This document shows, piece after piece, positions 8,849 through 18,524 of a stretch of 64,000 nt of DNA (positions are counted from its first letter, which is position 1; every line of letters begins with the position of its first letter). The stretch is from contig NZ_RBIL01000001.1 in the NCBI RefSeq assembly GCF_003633755.1, positions 481,426-545,425 of the forward strand. The letters are read 5' to 3'. The position numbers and the translations under genes are program-made. Under the pieces are notes generated by a model. That model saw nothing but the letters and a program-made list of their open reading frames with translations. It had not been told where the DNA came from and made no database searches. The DNA comes from Solirubrobacter pauli. GTDB taxonomy: Bacteria; Actinomycetota; Thermoleophilia; Solirubrobacterales; Solirubrobacteraceae.

Positions 8849-9499
8849 GTGGACCGGCTGGACGAGCTGGAGCGTCAGGTCGAGGGTGGGAACCTCTTCG
8901 CCCACAGCGCGCTGACCGAGCACGCGGGCCGCCTGAACGAGGCGGCCGCGCTGATGAACGGGCTCGTCGGCCTGCTGATCCAGCGCGGGCTGGTCGACGG
9001 CGAGGAGCTGCTCGGCATCGTCGAGAGCGCCCGCGAGGCCGCCGAGCAGGCCGGCCAGCACGCCACGCTCGGCGTGATGGTCCGCAAGGACCGCCCGGAC
9101 CAGCTCGGCCCGGGCAAGGACGTCGACTGCGCCACCCGCCTCCCCCACTGCCGCGGCGCCTGCTGCTCGTTCCACTTCCCCCTCTCCGTCGAGGAGATCG
9201 AGCGCGGCGGCCCGCTCAAGTGGGACCTCGCCCGCCCGTACTACAACCGCCACAACGCCAACGGCTACTGCCACAAGCTCGACGAGGCGCACGGCTGCAC
9301 GATCTACGACGAGCGCCCCTCCGTCTGCCGCCAGTACTCGTGCGTGAACGACACGCGCATCTGGAAGGACTTCGACGCCATGATCCCCAACACGGAATGG
9401 CTCGACGAGAACTTCTCGCGTGCGGAGCGCGGTCCGGTCGAGATCTTCATGGACGCGGTCAGCCCGCGAGCGCCCGCAGCTGACGCACCGCCAGCGTGA
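8849..9499 (+). CDS. YkgJ family cysteine-cluster protein
   Basis: A 216-residue soluble protein. A helical N-terminal half (residues 1-85) precedes a metal-binding region of clustered cysteines: CATRLPHCRGACCSF, then NGYCHKLDEAHGCTIYDERP and VCRQYSC. This spacing is the YkgJ / CxxCxxCC pattern, thought to hold zinc or an Fe-S cluster; the biochemical role of the family is not settled. GTG start at 8849. The 3' end overlaps the convergent glutamate dehydrogenase gene by 41 bases, and the C-terminal Ala/Pro-rich tail lies in that overlap. Confidence 0.82.
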   Translation: MDRLDELERQVEGGNLFAHSALTEHAGRLNEAAALMNGLVGLLIQRGLVDGEELLGIVESAREAAEQAGQHATLGVMVRKDRPDQLGPGKDVDCATRLPHCRGACCSFHFPLSVEEIERGGPLKWDLARPYYNRHNANGYCHKLDEAHGCTIYDERPSVCRQYSCVNDTRIWKDFDAMIPNTEWLDENFSRAERGPVEIFMDAVSPRAPAADAPPA

Positions 9500-12400
9500 G
9501 CCCGGCCAGGTCGGGGTCGCCCTCGCGGGTGAGTGAGCGCAGGAACGTCGTGAAGCGGTGCAGCGCCGGCCCGCGGTCGGCGAGGTAGCGCTCGACGTCG
9601 CCGTCGGCCTCGGCCAGCACCGCGCCCGCGAGCTCACGGCGCATCTGCGCGGCGTCCTCGCGCACGGCCTGGAGCGCCCAGCGCTGCATGCGGGTGGGCG
9701 CCGGGATGTGCTCGAGCTCGCCTTCGATCCAGTCCAAGCGCAGCTCCGCGCCGACCGCGAAGAAGACCTCCGCGACCGTCTCGATCGGGCGGCCCGTGGC
9801 CCTCGCCACGGACACCATGTCCGGGGCGTAGCGCTGCTCCGGCCGGAGGGCGTGCGCGCGGGCCAGCGGCTCGGGCACGCCCGCGCCGACCAGCCGCTCG
9901 GCGGTCTGCTCGCGCCGGCGCTTGCGGTCCTCGGAGCCGAGGTCGCCCAGCGCGGCGGCCAGCCGCTCGAAGCCGTCGCGGCCGGCGGTGATCGCCTCGT
10001 CGATGGCGCCGGTCGGCGCCCACGTCAGGTACCAGCGCGTGGTCGCCTCGACGAGCCCGTCGATCCCGCCCATCAGCTCCTGCTGGGCTTCACGGGTGCC
10101 GTCCTCCAGCCGCTCGACGACGTCCCAGCGCGCGTCCGCCCCGGTCACCTCGCGCGCGATCCGGAACGCGCGCACGACCTCCGCGGGCTCGGCGCCGCGC
10201 TCGGCCATCAGCTGCGACATGAAGGTCGGGCCGAGCGCGTTGACGATCTCGTTCGCGTTGACCATGCAGATCAGCTGCCGGCGCAGCGGGTGCTCGGCGA
10301 GGAAGTGGCCGAAGCGCTTGACGACGAGCGCCGGGAAGTAGCGGCGCAGGTCCCGCTCCAGCCACGGCTCGTCGACGAACTCCGACGCCTCGAGCGCGCG
10401 GGCGAGCAGCCGCTTGGAGTAGGTCAGCAGGGTCGCCAGCTCGGGTCGCTCCATGCCGCGGCCCGCGCGCCGGCGCTCGCCGACCTCCTCGGTGGTCGGC
10501 AGGTCCTCGGAGGCGCGGTCGAGCAGCTTGAGCTCCTCGAGCTGCACCATCAGGTCCTCGTAGGCGAACAGCCGCGTCGCCGAGCGATCGACCTCCTGGG
10601 CGATGATCTGCGCCTGCTGGAACGAGTCGTAGAGGACGTGGGCGACCACGTCGTCGGTGACCTCCGCCAGCAGCGCGTCGCGCTCCTCGCGCGTCAGCTC
10701 GCCCGCGGTCTCCGCGAGCCCGAGCAGGATCTTGAGGTTGACCTCGTGGTCGGAGCAGTCGACGCCCGCGGAGTTGTCGATGAAGTCGGCGTTGATGCGA
10801 CCGCCGTGGGTCGCGTACTCGATCCGGGCGCGGCGGGTGAAGCCGAGGTTGCCGCCCTCGCCGACCACGCGGGCGCGGAGCTCGTCCGCGTTGACGCGGA
10901 TCGCGTCCGAGGCGCGGTCGTGCGCGTCCGCGTCCGACTCGGTCGAGGCCTTCACGACCGTGCCGATGCCGCCGTTCCACAGCAGGTCGACGGGCGCGCG
11001 CAGGATCGCGCGGATGACGTCGGTCGGCGCCAGCGTCTCCTCGTCGACGCCGAGCGCCTCGCGCGCCTGCGGCGAGAGCTGGATCGCCTTGGCCGTGCGC
11101 GGGTACACGCCGCCGCCCTCGGAGATCAGCTCGCGGGCGTAGTCGTCCCAGGACGACCGGGGCCGCTCGAACAGCCGCCGGCGCTCGGCGAAGCCCTTGG
11201 CCGCGTCCGGTGACGGGTCGATGAAGATGTGCCGGTGGTCGTAGGCGGCGACGAGCCGGATCTGCTCGCTCAGCAGCATGCCGTTGCCGAAGACGTCCCC
11301 GCTCATGTCGCCGATGCCGACCACCGTGAACGGGTCGGCCTGCGTGTCCACGCCGAGCTCGCGGAAGTGGCGCTTGACCGACTCCCACGCGCCCTTGGCC
11401 GTGATGCCGAGCGCCTTGTGGTCGTACCCCGCCGAGCCGCCGCTGGCGAACGCGTCGTCGAGCCAGAACTCGAACTCGCGCGAGACCCGGTTGGCGGTGT
11501 CGCTGAACGTCGCCGTGCCCTTGTCGGCGGCGACCACGAGGTAGGTGTCCTCGCCGTCGCGGACGCGCACGGCGGGCGGCGGCACGACCTTCCCGTCCAC
11601 GAGGTTGTCGGTGACCGACAGCAGCGACCGGATGAACGTGACGTAGTGGCGCTCGACGTCGTCGCCGCGCTTGACGTAGAAGCCGCCCTTCGCGCCCGCG
11701 GGCACGATCACGGCGTTCTTGGTCAGCTGCGCGCGCATGAGGCCGAAGACCTCGGTGCGGTAGTCCTGCCGGTCCGACCAGCGCAGGCCGCCGCGCGCGA
11801 TCGGCCCGCCGCGCAGGTGGATGCCCTCCACGTCGGGCGAGTAGACGTAGATCTCCCGGTACGGCGCGGGCTGCGGCATGGCCGGCACGTCCGCCGACCG
11901 GAGCTTGAACGCGAGCGCCTCGCGGTCGCTGTTGTACGCGTTCGTGCGCAGCGTCGCCTCGATCACGGTCAGCTGGTTGCGCAGGATCCGGTCGTGGTCG
12001 AGCGAGGCGACGTCCTCGAGGTCGGCGAGGATCTCGTCGCGCAGCGCGGCCTCGGCCTCCTCGTCGGTCTCCAGCTCCGGGTCGAAGCGCAGCTCGAAGA
12101 AGCGCACGAGCTTGGCCGTGATCGCGGAGTTCGCGACCAGCACGTCGTTCTGGTAGCTCTCGGTGAAGCGCGAGCCGACGCGCTGGCGGTACTTGCGGTA
12201 CGCGCGCAGGATCGCGACCTGGCGACGGTCCAGCCCCGCCGTGAGCACGAGCCGGTTGAGGTTGTCGGTCTCCGCGTCGCCGCGGTGGACGGCGGCGAGC
12301 AGCTCGGCCACGCGGTCGCCGACCGCTTCGAGCTCCAGCGACCGGCCGTCGGGCCCGAGCACGCGGAACTCCTGCACCCACGTCTCGTCCTCGCCCGTGA

Positions 12401-14162
12401 GCCGCGTCGAGATCTCCTCGATCACCCGCAGCCCGAGGTCCTCGAGCATCGGCAGCGCCTCGCCCAGCTCGACCTTCGGCCCGCGCTTGTAGAGCGCGAT
12501 CCGCGTGTGCTGCGCGAGCGGCTGCAGCGAGACCACCAGCGGCCCCCGCTCGGACAGCTGCTCCAGCAGCGCGATGTCCATCGCGCCCACGTGCGGCGAC
12601 GTGTAGCCCTTGTAGTGCTCCGGGAGGTGCGCGGCCCAGATCGAGCGCAGCAGGCGACCGCGGGCCGCGCCGAAGCGCTCGGTCAGCGCGTCGCGCAGGG
12701 CGTCGTCCCACGTCCGCGCGAGCTGGACGACCTCGCGCTCGAGCTCGGCGTTCTCGATGTCCGGGAGCCCGTCGACCGAGTGCACGAGGAAGTGCACGCG
12801 CACGCGGTTGCCGCCCTCGCCGAGCATGTGCTGCGCCTCGACGTCCTTGGCCTTGAAGCGGCGCTTGAACAGGCGTGTGACGCGCTCGACGAGCACCGCG
12901 CGGTAGCGGTCCCGCGGCAGCGCGAGGATGAACGAGCTGCTGCGGCCGTCCCGGGCGCGCCGCCCCAGCAGGCGCACGCGGTCGGTGCCTTCGAGCGCGA
13001 GCAGCGCGACGACCGCGCGGCGCAAGTCGTCCACCGGCGCGGCGAACAGCTCGTCCTTCGGGAACGTGTCGAAGAGCGCGATCGCGGCCTTGTAGTCGTG
13101 CGAGCCCTCGATCAGGTCCTCGGCCTCGAGCACGCGGCGCAGCTTGCGGTGCAGCACCGGCGTCTCGCTCGCCGGCTCCGTGTAGGCCTTGCTCGTGAAC
13201 AGGCCGAGCAGGCGCGACTCGCCCGCGAGCTCGCCGTCGGGCGTGACGCGGCGCACGCCGACGTAGTCCATCCGCTCGTGCCGGTGGACCGGGGCGACGG
13301 CGTTGGCCTTGTCGACCAGCAGCAGCTCGCCGCTGGTCGCCCGCTCGCGCAGCGCCTCGGGCATGGCTTCGAGCGGGACGGGCTCCGCGTACGCCGAGCG
13401 CTCCTCGTCGGCGAGGATGCCGAGCCCCGAGCCCGGGATGCAGCGGTACGCGCCGCCGGTGATCTCGTACTCGCGTGCGCCCAGCAGGACGAAGTTGCCG
13501 CGCAGCAGCCAGGCGAGGAAGTCGACGGCCTCGCGGATGTCGTCGCTGTCGTAGCGCGTGGCGCTGCGCCGGGCGAGCGAGATCATCGACTCCACGCGCT
13601 GCGTCATCGCGCCGAAGTCGGTGACCGTCGAGCGGACGGCGGCCAGCACGCCCTCGACGTCCGCCGTCAGCTCCTCCAGCTCGCGGTCGGTGAGCCGGCG
13701 CGCGAGGTCGAAGTGCATGACCGACTCGCGGTGAACCGCGTTGCGCGCGTGGCTGACCGCGCTGATGTCGCCGTCCTCGCGCGCGATGCCGATGATCGGG
13801 TGCACGAGCCGCACGACCTGCTCGCCGCGGGCCTCGAGCAGCGCGCTCACCGAGTCCACGAGGAACGGCCAGTCGTCGCTGTTGGTCTCCAGGACGCTGC
13901 CGAGCGGCTCGTAGCCGTCGCGCTCGAGCGTCGGGTTGAACGCGCGTACGGCAACTGACGCACGTCCACGCCCGTTGACGAACGTCAACGCTCCGAGCAC
14001 CTCGGCGGCGAGGTGCTCGGGCGAGATCCCTTCCGTGGACAGCCGGCGGAAATACGCGGCCGCGAACGCCCGTGCGACCTCGCCACCCTTGGACTGGGCG
14101 AGGTCGAGCAGGCGGTCGCGGTAGTCGCTTGAGCCGGCCTCGGTCTCCTCCGCGAGGCTCAT
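9459..14162 (-). CDS. gdh: NAD-specific glutamate dehydrogenase, large type
   Basis: A 1,567-residue cytoplasmic enzyme interconverting glutamate and 2-oxoglutarate plus ammonia with NAD. Length and layout match the 180-kDa-subunit family: a long N-terminal regulatory part with ACT-like segments, then a catalytic core with RGGLRWSDRQDYRTEVFGL, the Lys-containing KNAVIVPAGAKGGF, and the dinucleotide region VGIGDMSGDVFGNGM, then a helical C-terminus. These enzymes usually work in glutamate catabolism and are often allosterically activated. ATG start, 12 bases after the pckG stop, so the two genes are probably co-transcribed. That pairs conversion of glutamate carbon to oxaloacetate with PEP formation. 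Confidence 0.95.
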   Translation of the reverse strand: MSLAEETEAGSSDYRDRLLDLAQSKGGEVARAFAAAYFRRLSTEGISPEHLAAEVLGALTFVNGRGRASVAVRAFNPTLERDGYEPLGSVLETNSDDWPFLVDSVSALLEARGEQVVRLVHPIIGIAREDGDISAVSHARNAVHRESVMHFDLARRLTDRELEELTADVEGVLAAVRSTVTDFGAMTQRVESMISLARRSATRYDSDDIREAVDFLAWLLRGNFVLLGAREYEITGGAYRCIPGSGLGILADEERSAYAEPVPLEAMPEALRERATSGELLLVDKANAVAPVHRHERMDYVGVRRVTPDGELAGESRLLGLFTSKAYTEPASETPVLHRKLRRVLEAEDLIEGSHDYKAAIALFDTFPKDELFAAPVDDLRRAVVALLALEGTDRVRLLGRRARDGRSSSFILALPRDRYRAVLVERVTRLFKRRFKAKDVEAQHMLGEGGNRVRVHFLVHSVDGLPDIENAELEREVVQLARTWDDALRDALTERFGAARGRLLRSIWAAHLPEHYKGYTSPHVGAMDIALLEQLSERGPLVVSLQPLAQHTRIALYKRGPKVELGEALPMLEDLGLRVIEEISTRLTGEDETWVQEFRVLGPDGRSLELEAVGDRVAELLAAVHRGDAETDNLNRLVLTAGLDRRQVAILRAYRKYRQRVGSRFTESYQNDVLVANSAITAKLVRFFELRFDPELETDEEAEAALRDEILADLEDVASLDHDRILRNQLTVIEATLRTNAYNSDREALAFKLRSADVPAMPQPAPYREIYVYSPDVEGIHLRGGPIARGGLRWSDRQDYRTEVFGLMRAQLTKNAVIVPAGAKGGFYVKRGDDVERHYVTFIRSLLSVTDNLVDGKVVPPPAVRVRDGEDTYLVVAADKGTATFSDTANRVSREFEFWLDDAFASGGSAGYDHKALGITAKGAWESVKRHFRELGVDTQADPFTVVGIGDMSGDVFGNGMLLSEQIRLVAAYDHRHIFIDPSPDAAKGFAERRRLFERPRSSWDDYARELISEGGGVYPRTAKAIQLSPQAREALGVDEETLAPTDVIRAILRAPVDLLWNGGIGTVVKASTESDADAHDRASDAIRVNADELRARVVGEGGNLGFTRRARIEYATHGGRINADFIDNSAGVDCSDHEVNLKILLGLAETAGELTREERDALLAEVTDDVVAHVLYDSFQQAQIIAQEVDRSATRLFAYEDLMVQLEELKLLDRASEDLPTTEEVGERRRAGRGMERPELATLLTYSKRLLARALEASEFVDEPWLERDLRRYFPALVVKRFGHFLAEHPLRRQLICMVNANEIVNALGPTFMSQLMAERGAEPAEVVRAFRIAREVTGADARWDVVERLEDGTREAQQELMGGIDGLVEATTRWYLTWAPTGAIDEAITAGRDGFERLAAALGDLGSEDRKRRREQTAERLVGAGVPEPLARAHALRPEQRYAPDMVSVARATGRPIETVAEVFFAVGAELRLDWIEGELEHIPAPTRMQRWALQAVREDAAQMRRELAGAVLAEADGDVERYLADRGPALHRFTTFLRSLTREGDPDLAGLTLAVRQLRALAG

Positions 14163-14174
14163 CGCTCCGAGACG

Positions 14175-15971
14175 CTAGCTCAGGCGCTCCTTGAGCGCCT
14201 CGAACTGCGTCCGGATCTCCCGCGGCAGCTTGTCGCCGAACTGGGCGAGGTGGGCCTGCGTCTGGTCGAGCTCCGAGCGCGCCTCGTCGAGGTCCACGCT
14301 CAGGGCCTCGGCCACCGCGTGGCGGTTGAGGCCGCCGAGCTCCAGGTGCTCCGGCTCCGGGACGTAGCCGAGCGGCGTCTCGAACGCCTCGGCCTCGTCG
14401 TCGCAACGGCGGAAGATCCACGCGAGCACGCGGGAGTTCTCGCCGAAGCCGGGCCACAGGAACTTGCCGTCCTCGCCCTTGCGGAACCAGTTGACGTGGA
14501 AGATCTTCGGCAGCCGCGCCTTCTTGTTGTCGGCCATGTCCAGCCAGTGCTGGAAGTAGTCGGCCATGTGGTAGCCGCAGAACGGCAGCATCGCGAACGG
14601 GTCGAAGCGCAGCTCGCCGACCTTGCCGGCGGCCGCCGCGGTCTTCTCCGACGCCATCGTCGCGCCCAGGAAGACGCCGTGCTCCCAGTCGAAGGCCTCG
14701 CGCACGAGCGGCGCGCCGGAGCTGCGGCGGCCGCCGAACAGGAAGGCGTCGATCGGCACGCCGTTCGGGTCCTCCCACTCGTCGGCGATGCTCGGGCACT
14801 GGGCCGCGGGCGTCGTGAAGCGGGCGTTCGGATGCGCGGCCGGACCCTCGTTGTCGTCGGGCGTCCAGTCGTTGCCCTTCCAGTCGATCAGGTGGTCGGG
14901 CGTCTCGCCGGACATGCCCTCCCACCAGATGTCGCCGTCGTCGGTCTTCGCGCAGTTGGTGAAGATCGTGTTCCGCTCGACGGTGTCCATCGCGTTCGGG
15001 TTGGTCTTGCGCGCCGTGTTCGGCGCGACGCCGAAGAACCCGTACTCGGGGTTGACGGCGTACAGCCGGCCGTCGTCGCCGAACTTCATCCAGGCGATGT
15101 CGTCGCCGATCGTCTCGACCTTCCAGTCCTCGAGCGTCGGGACGAGCATGGCCAGGTTCGTCTTGCCGCACGCGCTCGGGAACGCGCCGCCGACGTACTT
15201 GACCTTGCCCTCGGGGCTCGTGAGCTTGAGGATCAGCATGTGCTCGGCGAGCCAGCCCTCGTCGCGCGCGATCACGCTCGCGATCCGCAGGGCGAAGCAC
15301 TTCTTGCCGAGCAGCGCGTTGCCGCCGTACCCGGAGCCGTAGGACCAGATCTCGCGCGTCTCGGGGAAGTGGACGATGTACTTCTCGGCGTTGCACGGCC
15401 ACGGGCCGGACGTCTCGCCGTCGTCGAGCGGCGCGCCCGTCGTGTGCAGGCACGGCACGAAGTCCCCGCTGTCGCCGAGCACGTCCAGCGCCTTCTTGCC
15501 CATCCGGGTCATGATCCGCATCGAGACCGCGACGTACGCGGAGTCGGTGAGCTGGACCCCGATCTCGGCGATCGGCGAGCCGAGCGGCCCCATGCTGAAC
15601 GGCACCACGTACAGCGTGCGACCGTGCATCGAGCCGGCGAACTTGTCCTTGAGCACGGCGCGCATCTCGCGCGGGTCGCGCCAGTTGATCGTCGGGCCGG
15701 CGTCCTCCTCGGACTCCGAGCAGATGAAGGTCCGGTCCTCGACGCGCGCGACGTCGTTCGGGTCGCTGCGCGCGAGGTAGGAGTTCGGGCGCTTGGCCTC
15801 CGAGAGCTTCTCGAACGTCCCCGCTTCCACGAGCTCGGCGCAGAGGTTGTCGTACTCCTCGGCCGACCCGTCGCACCAGTGGATGGCGGCGGGCTGCGTC
15901 AGCTCCGCGATCTCCTCCACCCAGGCGAGCAGCTTCGCGTGTTTCGTGGGGACAGACGTCTCGATGGCCAC
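14175..15971 (-). CDS. pckG: Phosphoenolpyruvate carboxykinase (GTP)
   Basis: A 598-residue enzyme converting oxaloacetate plus GTP to PEP, CO2 and GDP, the entry step of gluconeogenesis or, in reverse, anaplerosis. The GTP-type signature is clear: the P-loop [13 protein letters not shown], the downstream [12 protein letters not shown], and [18 protein letters not shown]. Length is typical of the family. GTG start at 15971 with GAGAGG about 12 bases upstream, a rather long spacing. The leader region contains a GTTTGT-N9-ACAAAC dyad that may be an operator. First gene of a probable operon with the large glutamate dehydrogenase. Confidence 0.96.
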   Translation of the reverse strand: MAIETSVPTKHAKLLAWVEEIAELTQPAAIHWCDGSAEEYDNLCAELVEAGTFEKLSEAKRPNSYLARSDPNDVARVEDRTFICSESEEDAGPTINWRDPREMRAVLKDKFAGSMHGRTLYVVPFSMGPLGSPIAEIGVQLTDSAYVAVSMRIMTRMGKKALDVLGDSGDFVPCLHTTGAPLDDGETSGPWPCNAEKYIVHFPETREIWSYGSGYGGNALLGKKCFALRIASVIARDEGWLAEHMLILKLTSPEGKVKYVGGAFPSACGKTNLAMLVPTLEDWKVETIGDDIAWMKFGDDGRLYAVNPEYGFFGVAPNTARKTNPNAMDTVERNTIFTNCAKTDDGDIWWEGMSGETPDHLIDWKGNDWTPDDNEGPAAHPNARFTTPAAQCPSIADEWEDPNGVPIDAFLFGGRRSSGAPLVREAFDWEHGVFLGATMASEKTAAAAGKVGELRFDPFAMLPFCGYHMADYFQHWLDMADNKKARLPKIFHVNWFRKGEDGKFLWPGFGENSRVLAWIFRRCDDEAEAFETPLGYVPEPEHLELGGLNRHAVAEALSVDLDEARSELDQTQAHLAQFGDKLPREIRTQFEALKERLS

Positions 15972-15993
15972 TGGTGAGATCGACCTCTCTCGG

Positions 15994-16014
15994 GTTTGTC
16001 AGATCCTTACAAAC
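15994..16014. promoter_or_regulatory. GTTTGT-N9-ACAAAC dyad upstream of pckG
   Basis: Perfect 6-bp arms GTTTGT (15994-15999) and ACAAAC (16009-16014) stand 23 bases before the pckG start codon. It is an A/T-rich island in otherwise GC-rich DNA, so it may overlap the promoter. The binding protein is unknown. Confidence 0.45.
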
Positions 16015-16111
16015 GTACCGGGAATGGGGCGTTCGCCTCAGCTCGCCAGGGGTGCCGACGCGCCAAAACGATCACTCCGCCTTCTCCAGCTTACGTGAAG
16101 CTACCCAGAAT

Positions 16112-16134
16112 GGCCACCAGACGATCGGGTGGTC
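16112..16134 (-). terminator. Hairpin after the MaoC hydratase gene
   Basis: CCACC (16114-16118) and GGTGG (16128-16132) form a stem with partly pairing flanks and a 9-base loop, about 30 bases beyond the MaoC stop codon on the minus strand. It would separate this gene from pckG. No T-tract is present. Confidence 0.35.
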
Positions 16135-16161
16135 CGCTCTACGAGGTTTTGCCAGTGACGT

Positions 16162-16662
16162 TCAAACTTCGCGCTTGGGCACGAGCACAAGGCGCTTGAA
16201 CTCCGCCACAAGCGTTCCGTCCTGGTTCAGCACGCGCGTGTGGACCCGCACGGTCCCGCGATCCGGCTTGCTTCGGGAAGGTGTGATCTCCAGGACCTCC
16301 GTCTCGGCGAACAGCGTGTCGCCGTGGAACACCGGGGCTGGATGGCTCAGCTCCTCGGTGGCGAGGTTCGCGATCGCCTTGCCGGAGATGTCGGACACCG
16401 ACATGCCGAGCGCGAGGCTGTACACGTACGGGCCGACGACGACGTTCCGGCCCTGCTGGGACTGCGCTGCGTACACGTCGTTGATGTGCAACGGGTGGTG
16501 GTTCATGGTCAGCAGGCAAAAGAGGTGGTCGTCGGCCTCCGTGACGGTCTTCGCCGGCCAGTGCTTGTAGACCGCCCCCACCTCGAACTCCTCCAGGTAG
16601 CGGCCGTACGGGTGCGCGCCGGAGGCCTCGCGCGTCGGTCCATCGGTATCCACGGTGCCCAT
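16162..16662 (-). CDS. MaoC family acyl-CoA hydratase/dehydratase
   Basis: A 166-residue hot-dog-fold protein. The central stretch [20 protein letters not shown] has the Asp and His of the hydratase active site of R-specific enoyl-CoA hydratases, and [13 protein letters not shown] is the usual later strand. The ATG at 16662 is the natural start, since the upstream in-frame extension is low-complexity and lies within the divergent gene. It is divergent from the malyl-CoA lyase with only a few bases between starts, so a role as mesaconyl-CoA or methylmalyl-CoA hydratase is attractive. That substrate is inferred from context only; a general enoyl-CoA hydratase is the alternative. Confidence 0.85.
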   Translation of the reverse strand: MGTVDTDGPTREASGAHPYGRYLEEFEVGAVYKHWPAKTVTEADDHLFCLLTMNHHPLHINDVYAAQSQQGRNVVVGPYVYSLALGMSVSDISGKAIANLATEELSHPAPVFHGDTLFAETEVLEITPSRSKPDRGTVRVHTRVLNQDGTLVAEFKRLVLVPKREV

Positions 16663-16670
16663 GGGAGGGC

Positions 16671-17720
16671 ATGATGCCCCTGATGCGCAACGCCCGCTCC
16701 TTCTTCGCGCCGCTCGCGATCGGCGCGCCCGACCCGGTCCGCGCGATCCCCGTGACCCCCTCGCGGATGATCCACTTCTTCGACCCATCGAACGAGAAGC
16801 TGCGCGGCAAGGTCCCGGACATGGCCCGCAGCGCCGACATCCTGCTCGGCAATCTCGAGGACGCCGTCGCGGCCGACAAGAAGGAGGCGGCGCGCGCCGG
16901 GCTGGTCGAGGTCGGTAGGACCGCCGACCTGGGCGGGACTCCGCTCTGGACCCGCATCAACGCGCTCGAATCGCCGTGGGCGCTGGACGACCTCGTGACG
17001 TTGGTCACAGAGATCGGCGACGTGCTCGACGTCGTCATGGTCCCGAAGGTCGAGGGCGCCGAGGACATCCACTACGTCGACCGCCTGCTCGCGCAGTTGG
17101 AGGCGCGCGCGGGGCTGTCGCGCCCCGTGCTCGTCCACGCGATCCTCGAGACCGCGCAGGGCGTCGCCAACGTCGAGGAGATCGCGAACGCCTCCCCGCG
17201 CATGCAGGGCATCTCGCTCGGGCCCGCCGACCTCGCCGCGTCACGCCGGATGAAGACCACGCGCGTGGGCGGCGGCCACCCCGGCTACCGGGTGCTCGCC
17301 GACCCCGGCGACGAGCGCCCGTCCTACCAGCAGGACCTCTGGCACTACACGGTCGGCCGCATGGTCGACGCGTGCGCCGCCGCCGGCATCTTCCCCTACT
17401 ACGGCCCGTTCGGGGACATCAAGGACGAGGCCGGCTGCGAGGCCCAGTTCCGCGCCGCCTACCTGATGGGCTGCGTCGGCGCCTGGTCGCTGCACCCCGT
17501 CCAGATCGGCATCGCCAAGCGCGTCTTCTCCCCCGATGTCGAGGAGGTGCGCTTCGCCCGCCGCGTGCTCGAGGCGATCCCCGACGGCTCCGGCGTGCAC
17601 ATGCTCGACGGCAAGATGCAGGACGACGCCACCTACAAGCAGGCGCGCGTGCTCGTCGACCTGGCGGAGCTGCTGGCGAAGAAGGACCCGGAGCTGGCCA
17701 CCGCCTACGGTTTGTCCTGA
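16671..17720 (+). CDS. mcl: Malyl-CoA / beta-methylmalyl-CoA lyase (HpcH/HpaI-CitE family)
   Basis: A 349-residue TIM-barrel CoA-ester lyase. It cleaves malyl-CoA to glyoxylate and acetyl-CoA, and often methylmalyl-CoA to glyoxylate and propionyl-CoA. Landmarks are [35 protein letters not shown], the metal-site segment LETAQGV, and the strongly family-specific [37 protein letters not shown] and [13 protein letters not shown]. From memory the whole length resembles the Chloroflexus-type Mcl rather than the shorter CitE proteins. A GGGAGGG motif precedes ATGs at 16671 and 16674; an ATG at 16683 would match the usual N-terminus of the family. Confidence 0.85.
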   Translation: MMPLMRNARSFFAPLAIGAPDPVRAIPVTPSRMIHFFDPSNEKLRGKVPDMARSADILLGNLEDAVAADKKEAARAGLVEVGRTADLGGTPLWTRINALESPWALDDLVTLVTEIGDVLDVVMVPKVEGAEDIHYVDRLLAQLEARAGLSRPVLVHAILETAQGVANVEEIANASPRMQGISLGPADLAASRRMKTTRVGGGHPGYRVLADPGDERPSYQQDLWHYTVGRMVDACAAAGIFPYYGPFGDIKDEAGCEAQFRAAYLMGCVGAWSLHPVQIGIAKRVFSPDVEEVRFARRVLEAIPDGSGVHMLDGKMQDDATYKQARVLVDLAELLAKKDPELATAYGLS

Positions 17721-18137
17721 GTGCGACGACGCAAGGACAAGGATCAACCCAGCACGGAGCTCGTGCCGACCACGCCGCCCAAGCCCACCGCCGATGACCG
17801 CGCGTGGTCCTCGCGACGCAACATCGGCGAGCGCGACGCGCGCAAGGACCTCGTGCCGTACATGGCGCTGCCGGCCGAGACCGGCCCGACGTGGGCGCCC
17901 GACCAGCTGAGCATCTGGCCGGTCGAGGGTGGGCGCTTCGGCATCGACGCGCACTACCACGGGGACACCGGCCGGGCGCGCGCCGAGCAGCAGGCCGTGC
18001 GGCTCGAGCGCGTGTCGCTGGCGGTCAGCGTGCGCGCGACCGACGACGGCGCGGCGCTGCGACTCGGGCCGCTGGCGCACAAGGCGACCTTCCTCGCGAT
18101 CGAGGCCTTCCTGGGCCGTCCGATCGACGATGCGTGA
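17721..18137 (+). CDS. Hypothetical protein, 138 residues
   Basis: I do not recognise this protein. A charged, disordered N-terminus (RRRKDKDQP) leads to a small globular part rich in beta-type residues (DQLSIWPVEGGRFGID; ALRLGPLAHKATFLAIEAFL). No signal peptide or membrane segment is seen. The GTG start directly abuts the stop codon of the malyl-CoA lyase gene, so it is probably translated from the same transcript. Codon use matches its neighbours, which supports it being a real gene. Confidence 0.65.
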   Translation: MRRRKDKDQPSTELVPTTPPKPTADDRAWSSRRNIGERDARKDLVPYMALPAETGPTWAPDQLSIWPVEGGRFGIDAHYHGDTGRARAEQQAVRLERVSLAVSVRATDDGAALRLGPLAHKATFLAIEAFLGRPIDDA

Positions 18138-18156
18138 GCACGCCGGAGCAAACGCG

Positions 18157-18459
18157 ATGGACGACGCGGACGAGATCGCCGCGTTCCACGCCCGGTGCAG
18201 CGACCTGATGCGCGCGCTGCTGCAGGAGCTCGCGCGCACGCCCGACCAGCCGCGGCCGTTCCCGGCCATCGAGGACGCGCTGGGCTGGCCGCGACGGCGG
18301 ATCGCGTCCGTGCTCGGCGGCGTGTTCACCGTCCGCACGCGGGAGTTCGGCGGACGGCGCCCGTACCACTTCCACGACGAGCGCCAGTCGGCGTCGGGAC
18401 GGTGGGAGCTGTGGGTCGATCCGGAGCAGGCCGAGGCCATCCGCGCGGCCGGTTCCTGA
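18157..18459 (+). CDS. Hypothetical protein, about 100 residues, helix-turn-helix-like
   Basis: Not recognised. The N-terminal half is helical (DEIAAFHARCSDLMRALLQE). It is followed by EDALGWPRRRIASVLGGVF, which has the look of a winged-helix recognition region, and a basic beta hairpin (RTREFGGRRPYHFHDE). It might therefore bind nucleic acid, but this is weak. I chose the ATG at 18157 with GGAG 8 bases upstream. An ATG at 18130 overlapping the previous stop codon would add nine residues with atypical codons. It follows the 138-residue unknown gene in the same direction. Confidence 0.6.
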   Translation: MDDADEIAAFHARCSDLMRALLQELARTPDQPRPFPAIEDALGWPRRRIASVLGGVFTVRTREFGGRRPYHFHDERQSASGRWELWVDPEQAEAIRAAGS

Positions 18460-18524
18460 GCGCTGGCTCATAAGCGAATGTCCCACCTGCACTGAGGGAG
18501 TTCTCATCTAAGCTGCGCCGCGTC

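Noticed and set aside
10090-15876. An uninterrupted 1,928-codon minus-strand frame across the glutamate dehydrogenase and pckG genes
   Set aside because: It is out of frame with two clearly recognisable enzymes, is composed largely of Arg, Ala, Gly and Pro, and arises because high GC content removes stop codons.
18475-18508. TCTCATC before the first propeller-like gene as another site of the response regulator
   Set aside because: A single unit without an 11-bp-phased partner; likely chance or just the promoter.
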